A DNA stretch of 64,000 bases from NCBI GenBank assembly GCA_028819575.1, contig JAPPLB010000156.1, forward strand, positions 1-64,000, read 5' to 3'. This document shows positions 1-7,356 of the stretch, one piece after another. A program made the position numbers and the translations under genes. Numbering within the stretch: the stretch's first letter is position 1; every line of letters begins with the position of its first letter. Source of the DNA: Bryobacterales bacterium. Its GTDB lineage: Bacteria; Acidobacteriota; Terriglobia; Bryobacterales; UBA6623. The notes below the pieces were generated by a model that did not search any database, had not been told where the DNA came from, and was given only the letters and a program-made list of their open reading frames with translations.

Positions 1-57
1 CGCGCCATCAGCCCCGAACGGTTGCGAGAGATCATCCGGGAGGCATATGGCCTCTAG
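1..57 (+). CDS. 3' end of an unidentified gene, probably prophage tail gene
   Basis: The first 18 codons are open and end in TAG at 55-57, giving a C-terminus that finishes in IIREAYGL. The gene starts outside the window. It lies upstream of a tail assembly chaperone and tape-measure gene on the same strand, so a phage tail gene is the likeliest origin, but nothing in the residues identifies the family. A dispersed repeat begins at the very next base (58). Confidence 0.45.
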   Translation, partial: RAISPERLREIIREAYGL

Positions 58-405
58 CCTGCATATCTCACCACGTGGCGAGGCGAAGTGGGTGAGAGGG
101 CCGTCAGGACAAGGCGCGAGCCGGGCAGAGGAAAAAGGCGCAAGCAACATGGCCTTTAAGGTTTTTCACGAATCACAGCCTTTACGGTTCACCGGCCGTC
201 AGACATTTCTTCTGGAGCGAACCAGGCCCCCGTCCATGGTTTTCACGAATCACGAGACACGAAACACGAATCACGGCCTTTCAGGCGCAAGTCTCGCAGA
301 GACAAGCCCGAATTCCGGGGTTTTCACGAAACACGAAACACGAATCACGGATTTTTTTCGAAACACGAATCACGAGACACGGCTTTTTATCAAGACACGA
401 GACAG
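58..405. repeat. dispersed composite repeat, copy 1 (arm, core, module B, heptamer tracts)
   Basis: The copy begins with the left arm CCTGCATATCTCACCAC directly after a TAG stop. It continues with the shared core (GTGAGAGGGCCGTCAGGAC), then a second module (GGTTCACCGGCCGTCAGACA, about 185-240). Long runs of heptamers CACGAAT, CACGAGA and CACGAAA follow at about 241-278 and 321-403. The right-hand arm seen in full-length copies (GTGGTGAGAAATGCAGG) is missing. The tract stops just before the Shine-Dalgarno AGGAGGT (404-410) of the next gene, so it lies in that gene's 5' leader. Confidence 0.9.
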
Positions 406-419
406 GAGGTACGGATTTT

Positions 420-719
420 ATGAGATACGAGGATTTGCCGCGGGACGAGAAGAACGGGGCGGTGCTGCCCGAGCAGGTGGAGTTTCCGATCGGATTCCGG
501 CTGTTGAGGCCGGTCTCGAAGGACGGTGTGCACTGCGCCGAGATCGAGATGCGGGAGCCGACGGTGCTGGATCTCGAGACGGCGCATCGCGAGAAGAGCG
601 ACATGGGGCGGACGGTCGCGCTGCTGTCGAACCTGCTGGAGTTGACTCCGGACGAGGTGCGGCGGCTGGGCACGCGGGACTTTTCGCGGCTGGGCGAGGT
701 GGTGGCGGCTTTTTTGTGA
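420..719 (+). CDS. phage tail assembly chaperone (P2 gpE / Mu gp41-like)
   Basis: This 99-residue protein matches the general form of phage tail assembly chaperones of the E/gp41 class, which coat the tape measure during tail assembly and are absent from the virion. Visible family-like features are the acidic, Leu-rich middle (EPTVLDLETAHRE) and the segment LLELTPDEVRRLGTRDF before a short C-terminus. A strong Shine-Dalgarno, AGGAGGT at 404-410, lies 9 bases before the ATG. The last sense codons are GCT TTT TTG followed by TGA, which makes a T TTT TTG slippery heptamer at 710-716, and an overlapping -1 frame continues into a GpE-like extension. That arrangement, with the tape measure downstream, is the classic P2-type E/E' pair. 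Identification is by motif and context. Confidence 0.75.
   Translation: MRYEDLPRDEKNGAVLPEQVEFPIGFRLLRPVSKDGVHCAEIEMREPTVLDLETAHREKSDMGRTVALLSNLLELTPDEVRRLGTRDFSRLGEVVAAFL
710..716 (+). other. programmed -1 frameshift site, T TTT TTG
   Basis: Six T residues and a G are in the exact X XXY YYZ register with the tail chaperone frame (GCT TTT TTG TGA). Slipping back one base at TTT TTG avoids the TGA at 717-719 and reads on through GTG ACG CCG to a stop at 866-868. P2-like phages make their E+E' chaperone fusion by a -1 shift in the same place. Whether the site still works in this decayed prophage is unknown. Confidence 0.75.
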
Positions 720-868
720 CGCCGCCGGCGGCCTGGCGGCCGGCGATCGTCGATCTCGCCTGGGTCTTCCACTGGGCGCTCGAGGATATCGAGAGGATGC
801 CGCTCGGGAAGCTGCGGGCCTACCACGCGCTGGCGGTGGAGAGGGCGAAGGCGTCAGTTGTTCGATGA
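716..868 (+). CDS. GpE-type frameshift extension of the tail chaperone (E')
   Basis: In the -1 frame relative to the tail chaperone, 50 residues are open to a TGA at 866-868. They contain WRPAIVDLAWVFHW followed by ALEDIERMPLGKLRAYH, which resembles the P2 GpE family (a short protein with D(I/L)AxVFHW and a later helix). A GTG at 716 could start it alone, but the slippery heptamer suggests it is mainly made as a fusion to the upstream protein. Its 3' end overlaps by 15 bases the convergent small membrane-protein gene on the other strand. Confidence 0.7.
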   Translation: MTPPAAWRPAIVDLAWVFHWALEDIERMPLGKLRAYHALAVERAKASVVR

Positions 869-1075
869 GAACGTCTTCACGACGATGCCGTAGAGCACGA
901 GCGCCGAGAGGATCAACAACGCGGCGATGAACGACGTCCCCACGAACATCAAGATGAAGGTCAACGCTATATCCATGAAATGCGACGAAGAGTCGTGCAC
1001 AAACCAGATAGCGGCTGCGAGGCCGAGCAGGCCACTCAACCCCAGCACGGAGCGTTCGGAAGGTAACCGCGGCAC
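854..1075 (-). CDS. small membrane protein, tandem paralogue 1
   Basis: This is a 73-residue protein with two hydrophobic segments (about 10-27 and 36-66) and a C-terminus of TFSSNN. I do not recognise a family. It lies on the opposite strand to the tail genes, between the chaperone extension and the tape measure, and overlaps the 3' end of the former. A diverged copy lies 311 bp downstream (1165-1389) with the shared residues SGLLGLAAAI, HFMD and a terminal SS-N. A cargo gene (moron) inside a tail operon, or a lysis or exclusion type membrane protein, are possibilities, but that is guesswork. Conservation of an open frame in both copies argues that it is a real gene. Confidence 0.55.
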   Translation of the reverse strand: MPRLPSERSVLGLSGLLGLAAAIWFVHDSSSHFMDIALTFILMFVGTSFIAALLILSALVLYGIVVKTFSSNN

Positions 1076-1164
1076 GCGGGTAGTCTAGCATGGCCGGACG
1101 GAAGCGGATGCCGATCAGCGAACTGCGGGCCTGCCGCGCGCTGGCGGTGGAGAGGGCGAAGGCG

Positions 1165-1389
1165 TCAGTTGTCCGATGAGAGCAGCCGCATGAAGATGTC
1201 GTAGAACATGAGCGCCAAGAAGATGAACACCGCAGCGATGCACGACACCCCCACGAATATGATGATGGCGGACAACGCCATATCCATGAAATGCGACGGA
1301 GACGAGTTGTACAAGAACAAGATAGCGGCTGCGAGGCCGAGCAGGCCACTCGGCCACAGCATGAGGCGTTTGAAAAGAAACCGCGTCAC
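1165..1389 (-). CDS. small membrane protein, tandem paralogue 2
   Basis: This 74-residue protein is the second product of the tandem duplication. It shares SGLLGLAAAI, SSPSHFMDMAL and the ending LLSSDN with the upstream copy. Two hydrophobic stretches (about 12-28 and 37-66) predict two or three membrane passes. It is antisense to the tail genes and ends before the Shine-Dalgarno (GGGAG) of the tape measure. Function unknown. Substitutions relative to copy 1 are mostly hydrophobic for hydrophobic, consistent with both copies having been under selection. Confidence 0.55.
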   Translation of the reverse strand: MTRFLFKRLMLWPSGLLGLAAAILFLYNSSPSHFMDMALSAIIIFVGVSCIAAVFIFLALMFYDIFMRLLSSDN

Positions 1390-1403
1390 GCGGGGAGTCT
1401 AGC

Positions 1404-3650
1404 ATGGCCGAGTTGAAGACAGCAATCACGATCGAGGCGCGGGAAGAGTTCTGTCGTCTGGCGGAGAAGATCGACGGCGCGGCGACGCGGCTGAGCAGGC
1501 GGCTCCCCGAGGCGCGGCGCAAGCTGGCGGTCGACAACGCGCGGGCCGGCAGGGCCGGACGGTTGGCGCTCGGAGCGCCGCCGTTGGCAGGAGGGATATC
1601 GCGCCTCGGGGCATTGATCCGAGGCGGGGCCGCGGGGCCGATGGAAGCCGCGGCGGAGGTCGCGCGGTCACGCGGGCGGCTGGCGGCGCTCGGCATGAGC
1701 GAGGCGGGCATCGACGAGGTCGAGCGGACCGGCCGGGCGCTCAGCCGGCAGTACGCCGGGATCGAAACGGCGGGATTCCTGGGCTCGGCGTACGACGTGC
1801 GGTCGGCGATGGGAGAGCTGAGCGAGACGGATGTCGCGCCGGTGGCCGGGATCGCGGCTGAACTGGGACGAGCGGCCGGCGCGGCGCCGGAGGAGATGAC
1901 GAGCGCCGTAAGCGGCGCTTACGGAGTTTTCAAGGAGCCCTTGTACGGCGGTCTCGAAGACGTCGCGTTCGTCGAGAGGTTCGGCGCGCAGTTGTCGAAG
2001 GCCATGGAGATGTTCCGTAAGACCGGCGGGCAAATGGAGCAGGGCATCGAGTCGATGGGAGCCGGGCTGTCGCTGAGCGGCATCACGATGCCGGAGCAGT
2101 TGGCGGCGCTCGGCAAGCTGCAGGACTCGATGGACGCCGGCGAGGCGGGCGCAGCGCTGCGGTCGATGCGCCAGGGCGCGGTCGAGGCGCACGAAGCCTT
2201 CCGCGAGGCCGGGCTCGATATCGCCGTGATCGATGAGGCGGCGGGCAATCTGCGGCCGATCGCGTCGGTGCTCGACGGCATGGAGCGCGTTTTCGGCGAG
2301 GTGCTGGATGACAGCGCGGCGGCGCGGATCAAGCAGGCGTTCGGCCGTGACGAGGCCTTGCGGGTGTTCGAGGCGATGTGGGCCGGCGGGAAGGAGCTGC
2401 GGGCCGCGGCGCGCGAGCTGGAGGCGGCCACCATGGCCGACGCGCGGCGGCGGGCGCGGGCGCGGGACGACAACCTGGGCGGGGCGCTCGATCGGATCCG
2501 GCGGCGAAGGACGGAACTCGCTGAGCGGCTCGCTGCGGCGCTCGAGCCGGCGCTTCGCAGGCTGGAGCCTCATCTGGACCGGGCGATCGGCTGGCTGGAG
2601 ACCGCCTCGGAGCGCTGGCCGGACATGACCGCGGGAATCACGACGCTGGTCGGAGCCATCGGGCTGCTCGCCGCGCCGGCGGCGAACCTGGTGGCCGTCT
2701 TCGACGTGCTGATGCGGGCGCTGCGGCAGTTGGGGCGCCGGTCGCTTCAGACGGCGGGGGAGCTGCAGGGCGCGGGCGGCGGCGGCCCGGTTGCGCGCCG
2801 CGGCCGGATCCGGGGCCTCGGCCGCAAGGTGGCCGACAGGGCCAAAGACCTGCCGTCCGGGATCAAAGGTCTCGGCGGCGGGCTGATGGGGCGAGTCGGC
2901 GAGCTGGGCAAGGGTCTGGCGGGGCGTATCGGCGAAATCGTCAAGGGCGTTCCGGGGCTTCTGCGCGGCAAGGGCCTGGCCGGCCGGGCGCTGGGTCTGC
3001 TCAAGGGCAAGGCCGGGTTGCTGGGCGCGGGGATCGGGGCGCTGTCGATCGGCTCGACGCTGCTCGACGACAAACTGAGCGGACGCGAGAAAGCCGCGGA
3101 GATCACCGAGGACGCCGGGGGCATCGGCGGCGCGCTGGCCGGCGGGGCGCTCGGAGCGGCGATCGGCACGGCCGTGCTGCCCGGTATCGGGACGGCGGTC
3201 GGAGGGATCGTGGGCAGCATCGCGGGAGGCCTGGGCGGCGGCGCGCTGGGCGCGAAGCTCGGAAGCCTGTTCCGCGGCGAGTCAGAGGAGGAAGTTCCTG
3301 TCGGGCAACGTTCGCTGGCGAAGGCGATCGGGACCGCCGCGGCGGGGCTCGCTCTGACCCTGCCGGCAGCCGCGGGAACATCCGGGGCTCCCCTCGAGCC
3401 GGCTCCGGTCGTGGCTCCAGCCACTACAGAGGTGGGAGCGCCGCCGCTGAGCGGCCTGACCTTGCCGCCGTACGCGGCGTCGGCGGGCGCAATGCCGGGC
3501 GCATCGATCGATCAGGGTATCCATATCCAGCAGTTGACCATCCAGCAGCAGCCCGGCGAGGATGCCGGGGAACTGGCCGAGCGCGTGATCCGCGAGATCG
3601 AACACCGCCGCCAGGTGAGAAGCAGAGCGGCGCTGTACGACGATCTATGA
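1404..3650 (+). CDS. phage tail tape measure protein
   Basis: At 748 residues this has the build of a P2/TP901-type tape measure, which fixes tail length and lines the tail tube. Residues 1-60 and 300-400 are rich in charged helix. The central region around 75-300 contains the usual helical pattern including IAAELGRAAGAAPEEMTSA and MGAGLSLSGITMPEQLAAL. A hydrophobic stretch lies near 410-440. A long Gly/Ala-rich segment around 560-640 (GGALGAAIGTAVLPGIGTAV) resembles the membrane-active part of many tape measures. The C-terminus (IHIQQLTIQQQPGEDA, then ELAERVIREIEHR and RAALYDDL) matches the P2 gpT-like ending. It follows the tail chaperone pair as expected, but the next gene is a portal protein, not a tail gene. 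Confidence 0.85.
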   Translation: MAELKTAITIEAREEFCRLAEKIDGAATRLSRRLPEARRKLAVDNARAGRAGRLALGAPPLAGGISRLGALIRGGAAGPMEAAAEVARSRGRLAALGMSEAGIDEVERTGRALSRQYAGIETAGFLGSAYDVRSAMGELSETDVAPVAGIAAELGRAAGAAPEEMTSAVSGAYGVFKEPLYGGLEDVAFVERFGAQLSKAMEMFRKTGGQMEQGIESMGAGLSLSGITMPEQLAALGKLQDSMDAGEAGAALRSMRQGAVEAHEAFREAGLDIAVIDEAAGNLRPIASVLDGMERVFGEVLDDSAAARIKQAFGRDEALRVFEAMWAGGKELRAAARELEAATMADARRRARARDDNLGGALDRIRRRRTELAERLAAALEPALRRLEPHLDRAIGWLETASERWPDMTAGITTLVGAIGLLAAPAANLVAVFDVLMRALRQLGRRSLQTAGELQGAGGGGPVARRGRIRGLGRKVADRAKDLPSGIKGLGGGLMGRVGELGKGLAGRIGEIVKGVPGLLRGKGLAGRALGLLKGKAGLLGAGIGALSIGSTLLDDKLSGREKAAEITEDAGGIGGALAGGALGAAIGTAVLPGIGTAVGGIVGSIAGGLGGGALGAKLGSLFRGESEEEVPVGQRSLAKAIGTAAAGLALTLPAAAGTSGAPLEPAPVVAPATTEVGAPPLSGLTLPPYAASAGAMPGASIDQGIHIQQLTIQQQPGEDAGELAERVIREIEHRRQVRSRAALYDDL

Positions 3651-3717
3651 GGAGCAGGGGAATCGATGCATCCTGGGAGCGCGCGGGCGCCCTTTGGGAG
3701 CCTGCCCGCATCATGCC

Positions 3718-5013
3718 ATGACTGACGACATCCGCATCCTGGGTCCCGACGGACGTCCCGTCCGCAAGCGCGAGCTGACCCGCGAAGCGGGCCGGCCGGC
3801 GCTGACCGGCGTGCGGCAGGTTTCGCGGCGCGGGACGATCGCCGCCGGGCTGACGCCGCAACGGCTGGCGGCGATCCTGCGCGCGGCGGCCGAGGGCGAT
3901 CACCAGAACGGCGGCTACCTGACGCTGGCCGAGGAGATGGAGGAGCGCGACCCGCACTACGCGGCGGTGCTGGGGGTGCGCAAGCGGGCCGTGTCGGGAC
4001 TCGATCCGGCGGTCGAGGCGGCGACGGATGATGCCCGCGACGTCGAGCTGGCCGACGCCGTGCGCGAGCTGGTCCGCAAGCCGGAGTTCGCCGGGCTGCT
4101 CGAGGACTGCCTCGACGCGCTGGGCAAGGGCTTTGCGGCGGTCGAGATCATCTGGGACCGCTCAGGGCCGCTGTGGTCACCCGCGCGCTACGAGTGGCGC
4201 GACCCGCGCTTCTTCGTGTTCGACCGCGCCGACGGACGCACCCTGCGGCTGCTCGACGAAGCCGACAGCTACCGCGGCATCGAGCTGGCGCCCTACAAGT
4301 GGATCGTGCACGCGCCGCGGCTGAAAGCGGGCATTCCGATCCGGGGCGGTCTGGCGCGGCTGGCGGCGGCCGCCTGCATGGTGAAGGCCTACACCGTCAC
4401 CGACTGGACGGCCTTCGCCGAGGTCTTCGGAATGCCGCTGCGGCTGGGGCGCTACGGCGAGCAGGCCGGCGAGGACGACATCCGCAAGCTCATCACGGCG
4501 GTCGCCAACCTGGGAACGGACGCGGCGGCGGCGATCCCTGACTCGATGCGGATCGAGTTCATCGAGGCCGGCAACCGGCAGGGCGGCGCGGAGCTGTTCC
4601 AGCGGCTGGCGGAGTATCTCGACAAGCAGGTCTCGAAGGCCGTGCTGGGGCAGACGATGACGACCGACGACGGCAGCTCGCACAGCCAGGCCAAGGTGCA
4701 CGACGAGGTGCGCGGCGACATCCTGCGCTCCGACGCGCGGCAGCTCGAGAACACCCTGAACCGCGACCTGGTGCGGCCGTTCATCGACCTCAACCTCGGC
4801 CGCCGGGAGCACTACCCCCGGCTGATGCTGCCCGTCGAGAAGCCGCAGGACATCAAGCTGCTGTCGGAGACCCTCGCGAAGCTGGTCCCGCTGGGGCTCA
4901 AGGTCGAGGCGTCGGTGATCCGCGACAAGCTGGGCCTGCCCGATCCCGAGAACGGCGCCGAGATCCTGACCGCGCCCGCCCGCCGACCCGAACTCGATTC
5001 CCATACTCGATGA
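3718..5013 (+). CDS. portal protein, DUF935 / Mu gp29-like
   Basis: This protein of about 431 residues belongs to the DUF935 portal family, through which Mu-like phages package DNA. Recognisable parts are TLAEEMEERDPHYAAVLGVR (about 65-85), YKWIVHAPRLKAGIPIRGG (about 195-215), TDWTAFAEVFGMPLRLGRY (about 228-246) and VSKAVLGQTMTTDD (about 312-325). An ATG at 3718 is preferred over an in-frame TTG at 3694 because homology-like sequence starts there. The C-terminus (APARRPELDSHTR) looks out of frame: reading shifted by one base continues into a long open stretch to 5317. A portal next to a tape measure with no capsid, sheath or protease genes shows that the prophage is rearranged or deleted. Confidence 0.8.
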   Translation: MTDDIRILGPDGRPVRKRELTREAGRPALTGVRQVSRRGTIAAGLTPQRLAAILRAAAEGDHQNGGYLTLAEEMEERDPHYAAVLGVRKRAVSGLDPAVEAATDDARDVELADAVRELVRKPEFAGLLEDCLDALGKGFAAVEIIWDRSGPLWSPARYEWRDPRFFVFDRADGRTLRLLDEADSYRGIELAPYKWIVHAPRLKAGIPIRGGLARLAAAACMVKAYTVTDWTAFAEVFGMPLRLGRYGEQAGEDDIRKLITAVANLGTDAAAAIPDSMRIEFIEAGNRQGGAELFQRLAEYLDKQVSKAVLGQTMTTDDGSSHSQAKVHDEVRGDILRSDARQLENTLNRDLVRPFIDLNLGRREHYPRLMLPVEKPQDIKLLSETLAKLVPLGLKVEASVIRDKLGLPDPENGAEILTAPARRPELDSHTR

Positions 5014-5317
5014 GTCGGCGATAGAACGGCAAGTCACCCCGGCCGGCGGCGGTAATCCCGGCGGTGCGTTCCGGGGCCGCGATGGCGCCACCCGCTATAT
5101 CGAACAGTACGACGGCCCGCCCCGGGCATGCCCGCAAGCCGTTGCGAATCGCATCTGCCGCGAGCTGGGGTTCGAAGCGCCCAACTCCGCCCTGCTCCGC
5201 CACGGCAATGGCAAGCTGTCATTCACCGCCGGTTCGACGTTTCTCGTGACGAGAATCGAGCGCAGCAGCGGCGGTGGCGCCAACATCAGGATGAGAGAGA
5301 TCGCCCCCGGCGCTTAG
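4970..5317 (+). pseudogene. fragment of a phage head protein with kinase-like domain
   Basis: This frame is open from 4970 to a TAG at 5315-5317 but has no ATG, GTG or TTG near its start, and it overlaps the end of the portal gene. Its residues look genuinely coding: GGNPGGAFRGRDGATRYI, then ANRICRELGFEAPNSALL and GSTFLVTRIE. That pattern (NPGG, a phosphate-loop-like turn, then ANxxxxxLG) resembles the HipA/phosphoinositide-kinase-like domain attached to some Mu F-like minor head proteins. The most economical reading is a frameshift or deletion fusion that joined a portal gene to the tail of a downstream head gene. Family assignment is by memory of the motif, moderate at best. Confidence 0.45.
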
Positions 5318-5323
5318 CAGTCC

Positions 5324-5641
5324 GTGTCAAAAGTCCCGTGGAAGGCGCGGCGGGCTCCTGCGGTTGTTCGGCGCGGAGTGAGGAGGATGGCGATCCGGGT
5401 GATCTCCTCCTCGCGAAGGAAAAGCGAACGACAAAGCCGACGGCCTTAGGCGGTCGCCTCCGTGTTCACGCCAGTCAGCAAGATCGGAACCGCCGTTGGA
5501 ACAAAAAAATGTCCGTCGCCCGAAGGGTTACGCGCCGCTTCCGGCCAACGGCACAGAGGGTGCAGCGCCATGTTCCTCGAACGACCAGGCGTTACTCCAT
5601 CGGCCCCCGGCGCGTAACGCCGCCCGCGTGACTTTTGACAC
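5324..5641. mobile_element. 318-bp segment bounded by perfect 12-bp inverted repeats
   Basis: GTGTCAAAAGTC at 5324-5335 is repeated as its exact reverse complement GACTTTTGACAC at 5630-5641, with weaker complementarity continuing inward. An internal inverted pair, GTTACGCGCCG near 5528 and CGGCGCGTAAC near 5609, sits toward the right end. No convincing gene is present inside. The size and termini fit a miniature inverted-repeat element or an internally deleted insertion sequence. I see no clear target-site duplication, so mobility is inferred. It lies between the broken head-protein fragment and dispersed repeat copy 2. Confidence 0.5.
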
Positions 5642-5655
5642 ATGGATACTGTTAA

Positions 5656-5860
5656 CCTGCCTTTCTCACCACGAGGCGATGTGAAGTGCGTGAGAGGGCC
5701 GCCAGGACGAGGCGCAAGCCGGGCGGAGGAAAAAGGCGCGAGCCGGGCGGAGGAAAAAGGCGCAGGCAACATGGCCTTTAAGGTTTTTTCACGAATCACG
5801 AGACACGAATCACGACCTTTTAATCGTGTGCTTCGGCCGTCGGGTGGTGAGAAATGCAGG
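5656..5860. repeat. dispersed composite repeat, copy 2 (both arms present)
   Basis: Left arm CCTGCCTTTCTCACCAC starts at 5656 and right arm GTGGTGAGAAATGCAGG ends at 5860, so the 205-bp copy is flanked by near-perfect inverted arms. The core has GTGAGAGGGCCGCCAGGACG, an internal tandem duplication of a GAGCCGGGCGGAGGAAAAAG-like unit, and a short heptamer tract (CACGAATCACGAGACACG). The usual right-hand core is replaced by that tract. Confidence 0.9.
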
Positions 5861-6176
5861 TTGGAATCGCACCGGGACGGGCTGGAAACCGTCGCCGCTG
5901 GATCAGGCTTTCAACGCACGGGCCGAAAAGACCTTCCGCGAGATGGACGAGGCCGAAAAACGCGGCGATCTCGTCCCGGCGAGCCCAGCGGGCGAAATCG
6001 TCACTGCGTGCCAGATGGCACGCGCGGGGAACTCCCGAATCAAGTGTCAAACGGCCACACTCCGCGCAGGTCGCGCCGCGCAAGTCGAGAAATCAAAAAA
6101 AGGGCCACGAGACGCCAAGTTATTAACTCTGAGATCGTTATGACTAGAGAAAAGGTCCCGCTTCAAGCGTCAACGC
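5861..6176. other. no confident gene; possible protein fragment
   Basis: A plus-strand frame open across about 5826-6143 contains PLDQAFNARAEKTFREMDEA, EKRGDLVP and GEIVTACQMARAG, which could be a coding remnant, but it runs in from the dispersed repeat without a credible start and I cannot name a family. The stretch ends where the truncated transposase ends. It may be deletion debris of the prophage or of the insertion sequence. Confidence 0.3.
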
Positions 6177-6931
6177 TCACCCGGCAGGCAGCTGGCCCCA
6201 GACGATCAGCAACGGTTGATCGATGTGACGCACGAGCGCTTTGAGAAAGTCGATCACCTCGGCTTGGCGGATCACACCGGGATCGAGCCGGAAGTAGAAG
6301 TGGCGCAGCGTCAGCCCGGCCGACATCGAGAGCTTGTCCCAGTTGAAGTTGAACTTCAGCTCCGGCGTCTTCCCGCGCGGTGCCCAACTGCGGCAGCGAT
6401 GCGGCTTCTGACTCAATCCGCTTTCGTCGATGAAGAGAAGCGTGCGGCCTTCGGTGCGGGCTTTTTGTTAACGCCGGGCCAGGTCTTGCGCTTCCAAGTG
6501 CGGATCGCTTCTTCGTTGCGCTCACGCGCTCGGCTGACCGGGCGTTGGGGGCTCCAGCCCAGCCCCCGCAGGACTTTCCAGACGTGACCTTCGTGGTAGT
6601 CAACCCCGAACTCGTCTCCGATCAGGCGAGCCACCCGCGGGCAACTCCACAGCGGCGTCGGGAAGCCGTGCGCCTCGGGACCTTCCAGTAACAGCGTTAC
6701 CAGCCGTTCCCGTTGCGCGGCGTTCAACAGCGGCTTGCGCCCGGCACGACGAAGCGCGGCCGCGCCTTGTCGCTGGTATTGCCGCCGCCACTCACTGACG
6801 GTTTGCCGGGACACCTTGAGCCGCCGGGCCGTTTCCGACTGATTCAGGCCTTGGTCGAGCAGCCGCATGGCCTCAAAACGGCGCTTCTCCAGCGCCAGAA
6901 AATCCCGCTTCACACCTTTGGGGTTGCCCAT
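6177..6931 (-). pseudogene. truncated IS630-family transposase (two frames, -1 shift)
   Basis: The first frame (6413-6931, 172 residues) carries an N-terminal helix-turn-helix (GLNQSETARRLKVSRQTVSE) and a winged-helix segment with GDEFGVDYHEGHVWKVLRGL, typical of IS630 transposases. The catalytic part lies in the -1 frame: TLLFIDESGL holds the first DDE aspartate, followed by PHRCRSWAPRG. The two meet at an AAAAAG run (plus-strand 6461-6467), a plausible -1 shift site. The second frame stops at 6177 after LLIVWGQLPAG, where intact family members have a D in WDxLPAH. The second Asp, the final Glu and about 60-70 residues are therefore lost. The element should be dead. It is a decayed remnant next to the prophage. 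Confidence 0.8.
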
Positions 6932-7356
6932 ACCTATTAGATGCTACAAACTACCAAAAGATGTCATAGTATTTTGCGGGACTCAATGGTCTAATGTTTG
7001 TGATTTTCGTGAGCGCATAAGCCCACTGCCTGCCGCTGGGCATTACCGCAGGATTGGCCTGATTCGTCGCGACGTACCCAAGCAGGTTCCTCGGGCAGCA
7101 GGCAAGATCAAACCCGGCGGAAAGGCTAATGATGACCAACGCCGCGGTCGCTGGAATCGCCGCGGCAGACCTGATTAGCGCCCCGCTTCCTGGTGGCGAA
7201 GCCGGTCAGCAACAGATCGCAGCATTGCCGGAGGGCGAATAGACAAGGCCACGGGATTTTGAGAATCAATGAACGCCTTCACACACTGTTGCGCCGGATG
7301 AGTCCCATGCTGAACTTCCGAGAATGTTGGCTGCCAGCCTATTGCCTGCTCGGGGA
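6932..7356. other. no gene seen
   Basis: This 425-bp stretch lies upstream of the truncated transposase and downstream of a minus-strand membrane-protein gene. A short minus-strand frame (6951-7139) contains GFDLACCPRNLLGYVATN and might be a remnant, but it has no convincing ribosome site or family. The right end of the insertion sequence should lie near 6940-7000; I could not pair it because the left end is deleted. Confidence 0.3.

Larger units (their letters stand above)
790..1411. repeat. tandem duplication, period about 311-314 bp
   Basis: The segment running from the E' C-terminal codons through the small minus-strand membrane gene to TCTAGCATGGCCG occurs twice in a row. Matching landmarks are the E' stop (866-868 and 1177-1179), GGCGAAGGCGTCAGTTGT, the two membrane genes (854-1075 and 1165-1389) and TCTAGCATGGCCG (about 1084 and 1398). 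The second copy of the last landmark is the true start of the tape measure. The first is followed by a chimeric 29-codon reading frame (1090-1179) that begins like the tape measure and ends like E'. The copies have diverged at many positions, so the event is not recent. Confidence 0.85.

Noticed and set aside
241-403. CRISPR-like array impression from regular short repeats
   Set aside because: Units are 7 bases with no spacers; no cas genes are present anywhere in the window.
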